Positions 40,488 to 49,936 of a DNA stretch of 61,601 nt are shown piece by piece. The position numbers were made by a program, and so were the translations under genes. This DNA comes from Ga0077527 sp964486865 (GTDB taxonomy: Bacteria > Pseudomonadota > Gammaproteobacteria > Burkholderiales > SG8-41). The notes under the pieces were generated by a model. The model saw nothing but the letters and a program-made list of their open reading frames with translations. It made no database searches and was not told the origin of the DNA. The stretch lies in contig CAZAOZ010000015.1 in the NCBI GenBank assembly GCA_964486865.1, positions 1 to 61,601 on the forward strand, in the 5' to 3' direction. Numbering within the stretch: position 1 is the first letter of the stretch; every line of letters starts with the position of its first letter.

Positions 40488-43400
40488 TCAGCCGCCGAGC
40501 TTGGCGAGCTGGGCGCGCATCTGATCGAGCGTCGATGAAAAGCGCGAGAGGCGCTCTTTTTCCTGCGCGACCACCAGCGGCGGCGCCTTGGCGACGAAGC
40601 TCTGGTTGTCGAGTTTGGCGCGCGCCTTGGTGGTTTCCGCATCCAGTCTGGCGATTTCTTTGGTCAGGCGCTCGCGTTCGGCGGCAATATCGATTTCGAC
40701 TTTCAGCATCAGCTTGAAGCCGGCAACCATGGATACCGGCGCATCGTCGCCGGGCAGCGTGTTGACGACCAGGACTTCCGACAGCCGCGCCAGCGCGGTC
40801 AGGTACGGGGCATGGGCGCGCAATTGCGCCGGATCGCCCTGCGCCAGCAGCGGCAATTTTTGTGACGGCGCAATGTTCATCTCGCCGCGCAGCGTGCGGC
40901 AGGCCGACACCAGTTGTTTCAGCACGTCGATATCGCGTTCGGCGGCAGTATCGATTTTTGCCTCTTCGGGCTGCGGGTATTTCTGCAGCATGATGCTCGC
41001 GCCGCTTTTGCCGGCCAGCGGCGCCACTTTTTGCCATAGTTCCTCGGTGATGAACGGGATCACCGGATGCGCCAGTCGCAGTATGGTTTCCAGTACCCGC
41101 ACCAGGGTGCGGCGGGTGCCGCGGCATTGCGCGTCGCTGCCGCCGGCGAGCTGAACCTTGGCCAATTCGAGATACCAGTCGCAGTACTCATCCCACACCA
41201 GCTCGTAGATGGTGCGGGCCAGGTTGTCGAAGCGGTACTCGCGATAGGCCTGCTGCGCTTCGGCTTCGGCGCGCTGCAGCCGGCTCACCAGCCAGCGGTC
41301 GGCGGTGGAGAGTTCCACCGGCGCTGTGGCATCAAGCCCGGTGTCTCTGCCGTCGCAGTTCATCAGCACAAAGCGCGTGGCATTCCACAGCTTGTTGCAG
41401 AAGTTGCGGTAGCCCTCGCAGCGTTTCTGGTCGAACTTGATGTCGCGGCCCAGGCTGGCGAGGCTGGCGAAAGTGAAACGCAGGGCATCGGTGCCGTAGG
41501 CCGGAATGCCGTCCGGATATTCGGCGCGGGTGCGCTTGGCGATGGTCTCGGTCTGCTGCGGATTCATCAGGCCGGTGGTGCGTTTGGTGATCAGCGTTGC
41601 GAGGTCGATGCCGTCGATCAGATCCAGCGGGTCCAGCGTATTGCCCTTGGACTTGGACATTTTCTGGCCTTCGGCATCGCGCACCAGGCCATGCACATAG
41701 ACATGGCGGAACGGCACCTTGCCGGTCATGTACTTGGTGATCATCACCATGCGCGCGACCCAGAAGAAAATGATGTCGAAGCCGGTGACCAGCACCGACG
41801 AGGGCAGGTAGAGATCCAGCGCCGGGTTTGATTTCGCCGGCCATTCCGGGGTCCAGTCTAGCGTCGAAAAGCACCACAGTTGCGAGGAGAACCAGGTGTC
41901 GAGTACGTCGGCATCCTGCTTGAGCGGCTTGCCGCCGGACTGGCGCAGTGCCTCGGCTTCGTCGTGCGCGACATAGACATTGCCGGCGTCGTCGTACCAC
42001 GCGGGCACGCGGTGGCCCCACCACAGCTGGCGCGAAATGCACCAGTCCTGGATATTGTTGAGCCAGTGGTTGTAGGTGTTGATCCACTGTTCCGGAAACA
42101 GTTTGACTTCGCCGGTCGCCACGGCATCGAGGCCCAGTTTTGCCAGCGGCTCCATTTTGACGAACCACTGGCTGGTCAGCATCGGTTCGATGACCACGCC
42201 GGTGCGGTCGCCGCGCGGTACCACCATGCGGTGCGGTTTTTCGGATTCCAGCAGGCCCTGCGCCTTCAGGTCGGCGACGATGCGTTCGCGGGCGACATAA
42301 CGGTCAAGGCCGCGGTATTTTTCCGGGGCGCTGTCGTTGATGGCGGCGTCCGGCGTGAATATGTTCAGTTGCGGCAGGTTGTGGCGCAGCCCGACCTGAT
42401 AGTCATTGAAATCATGGGCCGGCGTGATTTTCACGCAGCCGGTGCCGAAGGACTTGTCCACGTAATCATCGGCGATGACCGGGATGGTGCGCCCCGTCAG
42501 CGGCAGCACAACCCGCCGGCCGATCAGCGCGCGGTAACGATCGTCTTCCGGATGCACGGCCACCGCGGCATCGCCGAGCAGCGTTTCGGGGCGCGTGGTC
42601 GCCACCGTCAGATGCCCGCTGCCGTCGGCGAGCGGATAACGGATCTGCCACAGCTTGCCGTCTTCTTCCTCCGCCTGCACCTCGAGGTCGGAGATGACGG
42701 TATGCAGCACCGGATCCCAGTTCGACAGCCGCAGGCCGCGGTAGATCAGGCCGTCACGGTGCAGTTTGACGAAGGTATGGGTGACGAGTTTTGCCAGCGG
42801 CTCGTCCATCGTGAAGCGTTCGCGCTCCCAATCGCACGAGGCGCCCAGGCGGCGCATCTGGCGGGTGATGGTCGATCCGGACTGTTCCTTCCATTCCCAG
42901 ACTTTGCTGATAAATGCTTCGCGTCCGAGCGCATTGCGCGACTGGCCCTCTTGCTCCAGTTGCCGGGTCACCACCATTTCGGTGGCAATGCCCGCGTGAT
43001 CGGTGCCGGGTTGCCACAGCGTGTTGTAACCGCTCATCCGGTGATAACGCGTCAGCCCGTCCATGATGGTCTGGTTGAAGGCGTGACCCATGTGCAGCAC
43101 ACCGGTGACATTGGGCGGCGGCAACTGGATGCAGTAGTTGTGCGGATTCGACAGGTCGAGACCGGCCCTGAAATAGCCGTTCTTTTCCCACGTCGGGTAC
43201 CAGCGCGACTCGATGGTCGCGGGCTCAAAACTCTTCGGGAGATCCATTTGTGCAGGGGGGGATGATGCGGGCGTGGCGTCCGGAATTATACCGGACGCTT
43301 CCGTCGTCGCCGCAGGCGCCTGCAGCTGCAGTTGTTTAAGCTGGGTCTGCAGCGCCTCGGCAACCGAGTTGCGCACCAGATCGGCAATGCCGGACTGGAG

Positions 43401-43772
43401 TGCGCCGGAGGCACGCGTCATCGCCTGTTCCAGCGCTGCGCCGATTTCCGGCAGATAGCGCTCTTCCATGACTTTTGCGATCTGGTCGTTCAGGCTGCGT
43501 TTGAGTTTCAGGTGGACCGCGTGCTCGATGTTCTGGGCCTGCACCCGCGACATCACTGCGCCGCCGGCGGGCCGCGATGCGTCTGCCGGATCCCGGGGCG
43601 CGGCCGATTCGGCACGCGGCAGCACCTCGCCCTCGATGACGATGTCGGTCAGCGTGGGGATGTCACCGCCGGCGAACGGCGCTTCGGCAGGCCGGCGATG
43701 CCGTTGCAGCAGCGCATCAGCCCGCTGCAGCACGTCGTCGGCGCTGTCGTCTGGAGTGGGGGTCTCGGCCAT
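40488..43772 (-). CDS. valS: Valyl-tRNA synthetase with in-frame N-terminal DUF2486-like extension
   Basis: Class I synthetase charging tRNA-Val. The canonical enzyme corresponds to 40488-43247 (919 residues from MDLPKSFEPA): HIGH-type motif HMGH (core residues 52-55), editing domain, KMSKSKGNT, anticodon-binding region and C-terminal coiled coil. The frame stays open upstream for 175 residues from ATG 43772. That part has a charged segment and amphipathic helices (MEERYLPEIGAALEQAM), resembling the small DUF2486-like gene that precedes valS in other betaproteobacteria as a separate gene. The internal ATG 43247 has no Shine-Dalgarno sequence. So either the two are fused, or translation re-starts inside. 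It follows holC by 72 bp. Confidence 0.9.
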   Translation of the reverse strand: MAETPTPDDSADDVLQRADALLQRHRRPAEAPFAGGDIPTLTDIVIEGEVLPRAESAAPRDPADASRPAGGAVMSRVQAQNIEHAVHLKLKRSLNDQIAKVMEERYLPEIGAALEQAMTRASGALQSGIADLVRNSVAEALQTQLKQLQLQAPAATTEASGIIPDATPASSPPAQMDLPKSFEPATIESRWYPTWEKNGYFRAGLDLSNPHNYCIQLPPPNVTGVLHMGHAFNQTIMDGLTRYHRMSGYNTLWQPGTDHAGIATEMVVTRQLEQEGQSRNALGREAFISKVWEWKEQSGSTITRQMRRLGASCDWERERFTMDEPLAKLVTHTFVKLHRDGLIYRGLRLSNWDPVLHTVISDLEVQAEEEDGKLWQIRYPLADGSGHLTVATTRPETLLGDAAVAVHPEDDRYRALIGRRVVLPLTGRTIPVIADDYVDKSFGTGCVKITPAHDFNDYQVGLRHNLPQLNIFTPDAAINDSAPEKYRGLDRYVARERIVADLKAQGLLESEKPHRMVVPRGDRTGVVIEPMLTSQWFVKMEPLAKLGLDAVATGEVKLFPEQWINTYNHWLNNIQDWCISRQLWWGHRVPAWYDDAGNVYVAHDEAEALRQSGGKPLKQDADVLDTWFSSQLWCFSTLDWTPEWPAKSNPALDLYLPSSVLVTGFDIIFFWVARMVMITKYMTGKVPFRHVYVHGLVRDAEGQKMSKSKGNTLDPLDLIDGIDLATLITKRTTGLMNPQQTETIAKRTRAEYPDGIPAYGTDALRFTFASLASLGRDIKFDQKRCEGYRNFCNKLWNATRFVLMNCDGRDTGLDATAPVELSTADRWLVSRLQRAEAEAQQAYREYRFDNLARTIYELVWDEYCDWYLELAKVQLAGGSDAQCRGTRRTLVRVLETILRLAHPVIPFITEELWQKVAPLAGKSGASIMLQKYPQPEEAKIDTAAERDIDVLKQLVSACRTLRGEMNIAPSQKLPLLAQGDPAQLRAHAPYLTALARLSEVLVVNTLPGDDAPVSMVAGFKLMLKVEIDIAAERERLTKEIARLDAETTKARAKLDNQSFVAKAPPLVVAQEKERLSRFSSTLDQMRAQLAKLGG
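43276..43298. repeat. Hairpin at the DUF2486-like/valS junction
   Basis: Perfect 8-bp arms GCGTCCGG and CCGGACGC enclose a 7-nt loop that reads TATAATT on the minus strand. It lies 29 bp before the internal valS ATG. No matching -35 is seen. Confidence 0.45.
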
Positions 43773-43844
43773 GGCTGCTGATGTTAACGGAGGGATCGTG
43801 CTGCGCTCAACCCGCACGCGTGTCGGGTATTGGCGACGGCCGGA

Positions 43845-44276
43845 TCAGGACGCCTGCGGGCCGGAGAGGTCGTGCGTGCGTATGGCATAGCCGCGGTCGC
43901 GGTAGAACTTGTAGCGGCTGCGCGCCTGCGCCCGGTCCGCGTCTTCCGCGCTGACGATTTCGGCGAGCCGCTGGAAGCGGCTGAAAAACGCCGGCCATTC
44001 GGCATGCAGGTTGATCAGCACATCGTCGTGCAATGGCGTCTCGCCGCTGCCGTCGATCAGCACGGGCGTCACGCCGGACAGCGGATCACCGGCGCGGCAA
44101 TGGGGCAGGAACCCGGTGGCGGGCACGGTCCACAGCATGCGATCCAGTCGTGACGCGAGTTCAGCATCAGGGCAATAGACGGTCACGCGCAGGCCGTGGC
44201 TGCGCGCCTTGGCGACCAGCCGGCAGGCGGTCTGCAGCTTGTCATCGACCTGCGTATAGAAATCGATCTGCGTCAT
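43845..44276 (-). CDS. holC: DNA polymerase III chi subunit
   Basis: 143-residue HolC, which links the clamp loader (through psi) to SSB. It begins MTQIDFYTQVDDKL and has the typical VYCPDAELASRLDRMLW, FLPHCRAGDPLSGVTPVLI and LINLHAEWPAFFSRFQRL segments. It sits between pepA (12 bp upstream) and valS, the classical pepA-holC-valS order. Confidence 0.93.
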   Translation of the reverse strand: MTQIDFYTQVDDKLQTACRLVAKARSHGLRVTVYCPDAELASRLDRMLWTVPATGFLPHCRAGDPLSGVTPVLIDGSGETPLHDDVLINLHAEWPAFFSRFQRLAEIVSAEDADRAQARSRYKFYRDRGYAIRTHDLSGPQAS

Positions 44277-44288
44277 TGCGCAGGCGGG

Positions 44289-45782
44289 TCAGCGCTTGCC
44301 GGCGCGGGTGACCAGAAACTGCGTCAACAGGGGCACTGGCCGGCCGGTGGAGCCTTTTTCCTTGCCTGATTTCCACGCCGTGCCCGCCACATCGAGGTGG
44401 GCCCATTTGTATTTTTTGGTGAAGCGCGCGAGAAAGCACGCGGCGGTCACGGCGCCGGCCGGCCGGCCGCCGATGTTTGCGAAATCAGCGAAATTGCTGC
44501 GCAACTGTTCCTGATACTCGTCGTGCAGCGGCAGGTGCCAGGCGCCGTCGCCGGCGAGTTCACCGGCAGCAAGCACCTCATGCGCCAGCGCATCGTCGTT
44601 GGCGAACAGGCCGCTGACCACATGCCCCAGCGCGATGACGCAGGCGCCGGTCAGCGTGGCAATGTCGATCACCGCGGCGGGCCGGAAGCGCTCGGCGTAG
44701 GTCAGCGCATCGCACAGGATCAGCCGGCCTTCGGCATCGGTGTTGAGGATCTCGACGGTCTGCCCCGACATGCTGGTGACGATGTCGCCGGGCTTGGTGG
44801 CGCGTCCGCCGGGCATGTTTTCGGTGGCGGGAATGATGCCGATCAGATTTACCGGAAGCTTCATCTCGGCGACTGCCTTGACGGTGCCGAGCACGCTGCC
44901 TGCACCGCTCATGTCGTACTTCATTTCATCCATTTCCGGCGCCGGCTTCAGGGAAATGCCGCCGGTGTCGAAGGTGACGCCCTTGCCGACGAGCACGACG
45001 GGTTTCTGGCTCTTCGGGCCGGCGCGGTATTCGAGGACGATCAGTTTCGGCGGTTGGCTGCTGCCCTGCGCGACGGACAGCAGCGTGTTCATGCCGAGTT
45101 TTTCCATGTCGGCGCGCTCCAGCACCTGGATTTTGAGGCGGTAGTGCCTGGCGAGCTGGCGCGCCTGATCGGCGAGATAGGACGGCGTGCAGACATTGCC
45201 CGGCAGGTTGCCCAGGTCGCGCGCGAGGCTGACGCCGTGGGCGAGCGCAAGCCCCTGCGCAAGACCCGCTGCGGCGAGTTTTTCGTCGCGTTTTGCGTTC
45301 ACCGCCAGCACGACGCGGCGCAGCGCCGGCGCATTTTTTTCCGGCTTGCTTTTCATTTGTTCAAAACGGTAAACGGCTTCGCGCGCAGTCCGCGCGGCCT
45401 GTGTGATGCGCCAGGCAATGTCACGGCGGCCTACCGGGAGTTCGGCCAGATGGATTTCGGCATCGGCGGCACCGGTTTGCGCCAGGGCATTGATGGCGGC
45501 GGTGATCACCTTGCAGAACTGTTTGTCGGCGAATTCCGCTTTCGGACCGAGTCCGACCAGCAGTACGCGGGCGCTCGCGATGCCGGGTACCTCGTGCAGC
45601 ACCAGCGTCGTGCCGATGCGGCCGTCCATGTCGCCGCGTGCCAGCACGCGGCGCAGGTAACCCTTGGTATTGCGGTCCAATGCGGCCGCGGCGTCGCTGA
45701 GCTTGCGATCCGCATACACTCCAACCACGGTGCAGCCGCTGGCGGCACGTCCCGGAACGAGGGGTTTTATGCTAAATTCCAC
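44289..45782 (-). CDS. pepA: Leucyl aminopeptidase
   Basis: 497-residue M17 dizinc aminopeptidase. It has the catalytic region VGKGVTFDTGGISLKP, MKYDMSGAGSVLGT and the family signature NTDAEGRLILCDAL. The N-terminal macro-like domain and total length are normal. PepA can also bind DNA in enterics; nothing here tests that. It is divergent from lptF across 173 bp. Confidence 0.95.
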   Translation of the reverse strand: MEFSIKPLVPGRAASGCTVVGVYADRKLSDAAAALDRNTKGYLRRVLARGDMDGRIGTTLVLHEVPGIASARVLLVGLGPKAEFADKQFCKVITAAINALAQTGAADAEIHLAELPVGRRDIAWRITQAARTAREAVYRFEQMKSKPEKNAPALRRVVLAVNAKRDEKLAAAGLAQGLALAHGVSLARDLGNLPGNVCTPSYLADQARQLARHYRLKIQVLERADMEKLGMNTLLSVAQGSSQPPKLIVLEYRAGPKSQKPVVLVGKGVTFDTGGISLKPAPEMDEMKYDMSGAGSVLGTVKAVAEMKLPVNLIGIIPATENMPGGRATKPGDIVTSMSGQTVEILNTDAEGRLILCDALTYAERFRPAAVIDIATLTGACVIALGHVVSGLFANDDALAHEVLAAGELAGDGAWHLPLHDEYQEQLRSNFADFANIGGRPAGAVTAACFLARFTKKYKWAHLDVAGTAWKSGKEKGSTGRPVPLLTQFLVTRAGKR

Positions 45783-45955
45783 GCGTCAACTCCTATGCGC
45801 AAATTGGTTTTGTCAGTGCCATGACCGGAATTCGCTGCAGGCGGATCCTTGTGTCATGATCATCGGTGAATGCCGGTGAAATCGCCAATGAAAGACCCGA
45901 TCCTGCATCGGGCTTTGATTATCTGCGGGTTCCCCCCAAAAAGCAAAACACCGGC

Positions 45956-47035
45956 ATGATTTTCCGATCTTCACTGCTGCGTGAATTCACCACGGCGGCA
46001 GTCGCAATATTCCTGGTGCTGCTCGGCATATCGATGACCACCCAGCTGGTGCGGCTGCTGGGGCAGGCCGCCAGCGGTTTGATCACCTCTACCGGCGTTG
46101 TCGCGCTGCTCGGATTTACGCTGGTCAGCTACCTGCCGATACTGCTGTCGGTGACGTTGTTTATCGCCGTACTGATGACGCTCACTCGCAGCTATCGCGA
46201 TTCCGAGATGATCGTGTGGTTTGCCAGCGGCGTCGGCCTGACGCGCTGGATTCGCCCGGTGCTGATGTTCGCCTGGCCGTTGATCGTGACCATTGCGCTG
46301 CTGTCGCTATTGCTGGCGCCATGGGCTGTCGAGAAGTCCGAGGAGTTCCGCCGCCAGATGGACAGCCGCGATGACGTGGCCCAGGTGACGCCGGGGGTGT
46401 TCCACGAGTCGCGGCGCGCCGACCGCGTTTATCTGGTCGAGGAAGTCGCCGGCGCATCGAATCTGGTGGCCAATGTGTTTGTCAGTTCGACGCAGCACGG
46501 CAAGCTGGGTGTGATGGTTGCGCAGAGCGGATTCCAGGAAACTGCGCCCAATGGCGACCGTTTTCTGGTGCTGCAGAACGGCCGGCGCTATGAGGGCGAA
46601 CCGGGTTCCCCCGAATACAAGGTTTTCGAATTCGGGCGCTATGCCATGCGGATCGAGACTGCGGAGACGGCGATACGCGCGCCGACCACGAAAACGCTTT
46701 CCACCTGGGAGCTGCTGAGCGATCCGAGCCCGCGCAATCTGGGCGAACTGTCATGGCGTGTCGGACTGCCCACCAGCGCGCTGCTGCTCAGCCTGCTGGC
46801 AATTCCGTTGTCCTTTGTCAATCCGCGGGCAGGGCGGTCGATGAACATTATCCTGGCCATACTGGTGTACGTGATCTACAGCAACATGCTGTCGATCATG
46901 CAGGCTTCGATTGCCCAATCCAGAGTGGATCTGATGGCCGGCATGTGGGGCGTGCATGCCGTGATGCTGTTGCTGCTGTTCGGCCTGTTCTACCGGCGCC
47001 TGGTGCTGGTTTCCTTCTGGCGCCTGATCCGGTGA
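45956..47035 (+). CDS. lptF: LPS export permease LptF
   Basis: 359-residue inner-membrane permease of the LptB2FG transporter, which extracts lipopolysaccharide from the inner membrane. It begins MIFRSSLLREF, with two N-terminal helices, a periplasmic beta-jellyroll domain (about 130-250) and further helices with LLSLLAIPLSFVNPRAGRSMNI. ATG 45956 gives the family length; an in-frame ATG at 45866 would add 30 uncharacteristic residues. The stop overlaps the lptG start (GTGA). Confidence 0.94.
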   Translation: MIFRSSLLREFTTAAVAIFLVLLGISMTTQLVRLLGQAASGLITSTGVVALLGFTLVSYLPILLSVTLFIAVLMTLTRSYRDSEMIVWFASGVGLTRWIRPVLMFAWPLIVTIALLSLLLAPWAVEKSEEFRRQMDSRDDVAQVTPGVFHESRRADRVYLVEEVAGASNLVANVFVSSTQHGKLGVMVAQSGFQETAPNGDRFLVLQNGRRYEGEPGSPEYKVFEFGRYAMRIETAETAIRAPTTKTLSTWELLSDPSPRNLGELSWRVGLPTSALLLSLLAIPLSFVNPRAGRSMNIILAILVYVIYSNMLSIMQASIAQSRVDLMAGMWGVHAVMLLLLFGLFYRRLVLVSFWRLIR

Positions 47036-48105
47036 GGACGCTGCGACTCTACGTTGCGCGCGAAGTCGTTCTGGCGACCGTGGTGGTATTCGTTGCGCTG
47101 CTGTTGCTGTTCGCCTTTTTCGATCTCGTCGAGCAGATGAAGGATCTGGGGCGCGGGAACTACCAGTTGCGGCACATCCTGTTGCATGTGCTGTTGTCGG
47201 CGCCGAATCACGTCTATGAGCTGTTTCCGATTGCGGCGCTGATCGGCACGCTGTTTGCGCTGGCGCAGCTGGTTGCAAGTTCGGAGTACACGGTGATGCG
47301 TTCTTCCGGCGTCTCGGCGGCGCGTATGGCGGGGGCGCTGGCATCCGTCGGACTGGCTTTCGGCGTGATGACCTTTGCCGTGGGCGAATTCGTCGCGCCC
47401 CCCGCGGAGCAGTTCGCCCAGCGCCTGCGCTCCCAGGCCATCTCCGGCATCGTCGCCCAGGAATTCCGCTCCGGCCTGTGGCTGAAGGACGGCACATCGT
47501 TTGTCAATGTGCTGGAAGTGGCGCCGGATGCGAGCCTGAAGGGTCTGCAAATCTATGAATTCGACAAGGATTACAAACTGCGCACGTTGCGCTACGCGGC
47601 ACGCGGCGTCTATCAGGGCGCCAACCGCTGGCTGCTGACGGATGTCGCGCAAACCACGTTCAGGGATCTGGGCACCAGCGTCAGCCGGGAGCCGCAGGTG
47701 ATCTGGCAGTCGGTGCTCGAGCCGGCGCTGCTGAACGTGCTGCTGGTGCGCCCCGACAAGATGTCGGCGTGGAGCCTCTATTCCTATTCACAGCATCTGC
47801 GCGAGAACCGGCAGAAGGCGCTGCGTTATGAAATTGCGCTGTGGGCCAAGGTGTTCTACCCGCTGGCGGTCGTGGTGATGATGGTGCTGGCGCTGCCTTT
47901 TGCCTATTTCCAGGTGCGCCAGGGCGGCGTGGGCGCAAAGATATTCGTCGGGATCATGATCGGGCTGGCATTTTATTTTCTCAACCGGCTGTTCAATCAT
48001 CTGGGACTGCTTAACGACTGGCCGCCTTTTGCCAGTGCTGTGGTGCCGACGCTGATTTTCCTGTGCGCGGCGGTGGCGATGCTGGCGTGGCAGGAGCGGC
48101 GGTGA
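47032..48105 (+). CDS. lptG: LPS export permease LptG
   Basis: 357-residue partner of LptF with the same architecture (MRTLRLYVAREVVLATVVVF start, MRSSGVSAARMAGAL coupling helix, periplasmic jellyroll, C-terminal helices with VVVMMVLALPFAYFQVRQG). Translation begins at GTG 47032, overlapping the lptF stop by 4 nt, which indicates coupled synthesis of equal amounts. Confidence 0.94.
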   Translation: MRTLRLYVAREVVLATVVVFVALLLLFAFFDLVEQMKDLGRGNYQLRHILLHVLLSAPNHVYELFPIAALIGTLFALAQLVASSEYTVMRSSGVSAARMAGALASVGLAFGVMTFAVGEFVAPPAEQFAQRLRSQAISGIVAQEFRSGLWLKDGTSFVNVLEVAPDASLKGLQIYEFDKDYKLRTLRYAARGVYQGANRWLLTDVAQTTFRDLGTSVSREPQVIWQSVLEPALLNVLLVRPDKMSAWSLYSYSQHLRENRQKALRYEIALWAKVFYPLAVVVMMVLALPFAYFQVRQGGVGAKIFVGIMIGLAFYFLNRLFNHLGLLNDWPPFASAVVPTLIFLCAAVAMLAWQERR

Positions 48106-48121
48106 ATGTCCCGCCCCCGGG

Positions 48122-48541
48122 CTACCCGGCGGTTACCAGGCGCGTGCCGGCGATGCGGTCATGCAGGAATTGCCTGTCGCGATCAATGAAAGCCCACAGT
48201 ACGGCAATGCCGAAACACAGATAGGCGGCGGGCGCGAGGCATGCCCGCAGCACGGCGCGCGGCACCGTTACCGTCCTGCCGTCGGTGGTTTCCAGACGTA
48301 TGCGCCAGGTTTGCATCGGCAGCGTCTGCCCGCGGTGGTGCCATTGCCCTGCAAAATAAACGATGCAGGCGAGCGCAACCAGAACTTGCGTGATGGTTCG
48401 CGCATGATCCGGCGCTGCGAGTTGCGAAACGGCGGTGGCCGCTGCGCCGGCCAGCAGCACCAGCGCCGCCAGCAGCAGCAATTCGTAGATCAGACTCAGC
48501 AGGCGCCGGCCGATGCCCGGCGTGGCCGGGCGCGTAATCAC
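48122..48541 (-). CDS. RDD-family membrane protein
   Basis: 139-residue protein with three predicted helices and the RDD family pattern (GIGRRLLSLIYELLLLAAL, GQTLPMQTWRIRL, FIDRDRQFLHDRIAGTRLV). Function of the family is unclear, possibly transport. Its start overlaps the stop of the DUF3106 gene (ATGA), so it is the last gene of the small sigma-factor operon. Confidence 0.88.
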   Translation of the reverse strand: MITRPATPGIGRRLLSLIYELLLLAALVLLAGAAATAVSQLAAPDHARTITQVLVALACIVYFAGQWHHRGQTLPMQTWRIRLETTDGRTVTVPRAVLRACLAPAAYLCFGIAVLWAFIDRDRQFLHDRIAGTRLVTAG

Positions 48542-49011
48542 CGCCGCTCGGCCGCCGGAGCTTCGGGCGCGCCCGGGGTCAAGGGCTCACTGACCGCGGG
48601 ATCGAACTGTGTTTCGGGCTGCGCCAGTGAACGCTGGTATTCCTGCCATTGCTGGGACATGGCCTTGCGCTGTTCGGGAGTCAGTTTGCTGAGGCGCTGG
48701 TAGCGTTCGCGCGCAGCCTGGCGCTGCTGGGGGGTCAGTGCTGCCCAGTCTTTCATGCGCTTCTGCAGCCGCTGCTGTTCAGCGGGCTTCATTTTCGGAT
48801 AACGGTCGGCGATGCCGATCCATTTTTTCCGTCGTGCAGCGTCCATGCCGTCCCACTCGGCTGCGAGTGGCGCCAGGACTTGCTGTTGCGCCGGTTTGAG
48901 TTCCGACCAGGCCGGCCGGACGGGTTTAGCGGCCTGCTTGGCAGGCTGTGCGGCAAAGGCTGGTAGCGCGAGGCATAGCCAGACGATCAGCGCGACTGCC
49001 GTTTTAGCCAT
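48538..49011 (-). CDS. DUF3106-family secreted protein
   Basis: 157-residue exported protein: a signal peptide (cleavage near LPAFA-AQ) and then a highly charged helical region with repeating LTPQQRQ/LSKLTPEQRK units, typical of DUF3106. Such Gln/Arg-rich helices resemble Spy/CpxP-like periplasmic proteins, but the relation is only suggestive. It overlaps the DUF3619 gene by 25 bp and has its own AAGGG site. Confidence 0.85.
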   Translation of the reverse strand: MAKTAVALIVWLCLALPAFAAQPAKQAAKPVRPAWSELKPAQQQVLAPLAAEWDGMDAARRKKWIGIADRYPKMKPAEQQRLQKRMKDWAALTPQQRQAARERYQRLSKLTPEQRKAMSQQWQEYQRSLAQPETQFDPAVSEPLTPGAPEAPAAERR

Positions 49012-49373
49012 GAATCGAAGCCCTTGTCGAGATAGGCATCGATAGGCAGGTCATCCGCCAGCAAACGCGCATCAATGTCGGCCAGTTCATTGCCGCGGCC
49101 ATTGCTGGTTTGCCAGTAAATGATGCCGATCAGACCCAGGATCAAAACTGCGGTGGGTATTACGTAGCGCATCCCGCCGGGCGAATGTCCGGCAAGGCGG
49201 GATACCAGTTGTCCGGCCCCGGCCAGACTCCAGGCGTGGTGTTCCCGGTAGCCGGCGAGTGCCTGTTCCCGTGCTGCGGCAAGCTTGGCCGCGGTATCTC
49301 CCGGAATATTGCGGGAGGACTGGTCGAGCAGGCGGGAAATCTTCTGCGCAATCCGGTGTTCCTGGGTATTCAT
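48987..49373 (-). CDS. DUF3619-family single-pass membrane protein, possible anti-sigma factor
   Basis: 128-residue protein. The N-terminal cytoplasmic part (about 1-65) starts MNTQEHRIAQKISRLLDQS; one transmembrane helix follows (about 70-88, VIPTAVLILGLIGIIYW), then a short periplasmic tail. It directly follows a sigma-factor gene with a 4-nt overlap, the usual arrangement for an anti-sigma factor. I infer that role from context and topology; no zinc-binding anti-sigma motif is present. Confidence 0.82.
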   Translation of the reverse strand: MNTQEHRIAQKISRLLDQSSRNIPGDTAAKLAAAREQALAGYREHHAWSLAGAGQLVSRLAGHSPGGMRYVIPTAVLILGLIGIIYWQTSNGRGNELADIDARLLADDLPIDAYLDKGFDSWLKRQSR

Positions 49374-49936
49374 AGCTCAATTCCCTGTTTTTTCAGCAAT
49401 ATCGCCAAAGCATGCGTCGCCCGTGAGCAGTGCGTTTTCACGCTACCCTCCGAGCAGCCCATGGCTTTTGCCGTTTCGGCGACATCAAGTTCCTCCCAGT
49501 AACGTAGCATGAAGGCCTGACGTTGACGCAGCGGCAGGGTCTCGATTGCTTTCTCAATAATATCAATAACTTGCCGCTGCTCAAATTGCTCGGCCGGACG
49601 ACTGGCGATCTTGGAATCATTCTCGATTTCCAGGGTGTCCAAGGGGTCATGGTCGCCATCGTCGCCGGCCCCGAACAGCGCACTGAGTGGGGTCGTCCAG
49701 GCGGAGCGCACTTTCTGGCGCCGGAAAAAATCGCGGATGACATTTTGCAGGATACGCTGGAACAGCATCGGCAGTTCGCCTGCCGGCTTGCCGGAATATT
49801 TATCGGAAAGCTTGAGCATGGCCTCCTGCACGATATCCAGAGCCTGGTGCTCGTCGCGCACGGAAAACACCGCTTGTTTGAACGCTCTGCGCTCGACCTC
49901 GGCCAGGAAGTCAGCAAGTTCCTTGTAGGTGGCCAG
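49370..49936 (-). CDS. RNA polymerase sigma factor, ECF-like, apparently starting at CTG
   Basis: 188-residue sigma-70-family protein with region 2 (ALDIVQEAMLKLSDKY, MLFQRILQNVIRDFFRRQKVRS) and region 4 (ETLPLRQRQAFMLRYWEELDVAETAKAMGCSEGSVKTHCSRA). The conserved N-terminus ATYKELADFLAEVERRAFKQAV lies upstream of the first ATG/GTG/TTG in frame (GTG 49870), which would cut into region 2.1. The codon where homologues have Met is CTG at 49936, with AAGG eight nt upstream. A stop (TAA, 49952-49954) lies just before it. It heads an operon with DUF3619, DUF3106 and RDD genes. Confidence 0.85.
   Translation of the reverse strand: MATYKELADFLAEVERRAFKQAVFSVRDEHQALDIVQEAMLKLSDKYSGKPAGELPMLFQRILQNVIRDFFRRQKVRSAWTTPLSALFGAGDDGDHDPLDTLEIENDSKIASRPAEQFEQRQVIDIIEKAIETLPLRQRQAFMLRYWEELDVAETAKAMGCSEGSVKTHCSRATHALAILLKKQGIEL

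Noticed and set aside
41880..43265. 461-codon plus-strand frame over valS
   Set aside because: Antisense shadow of a clear valyl-tRNA synthetase.
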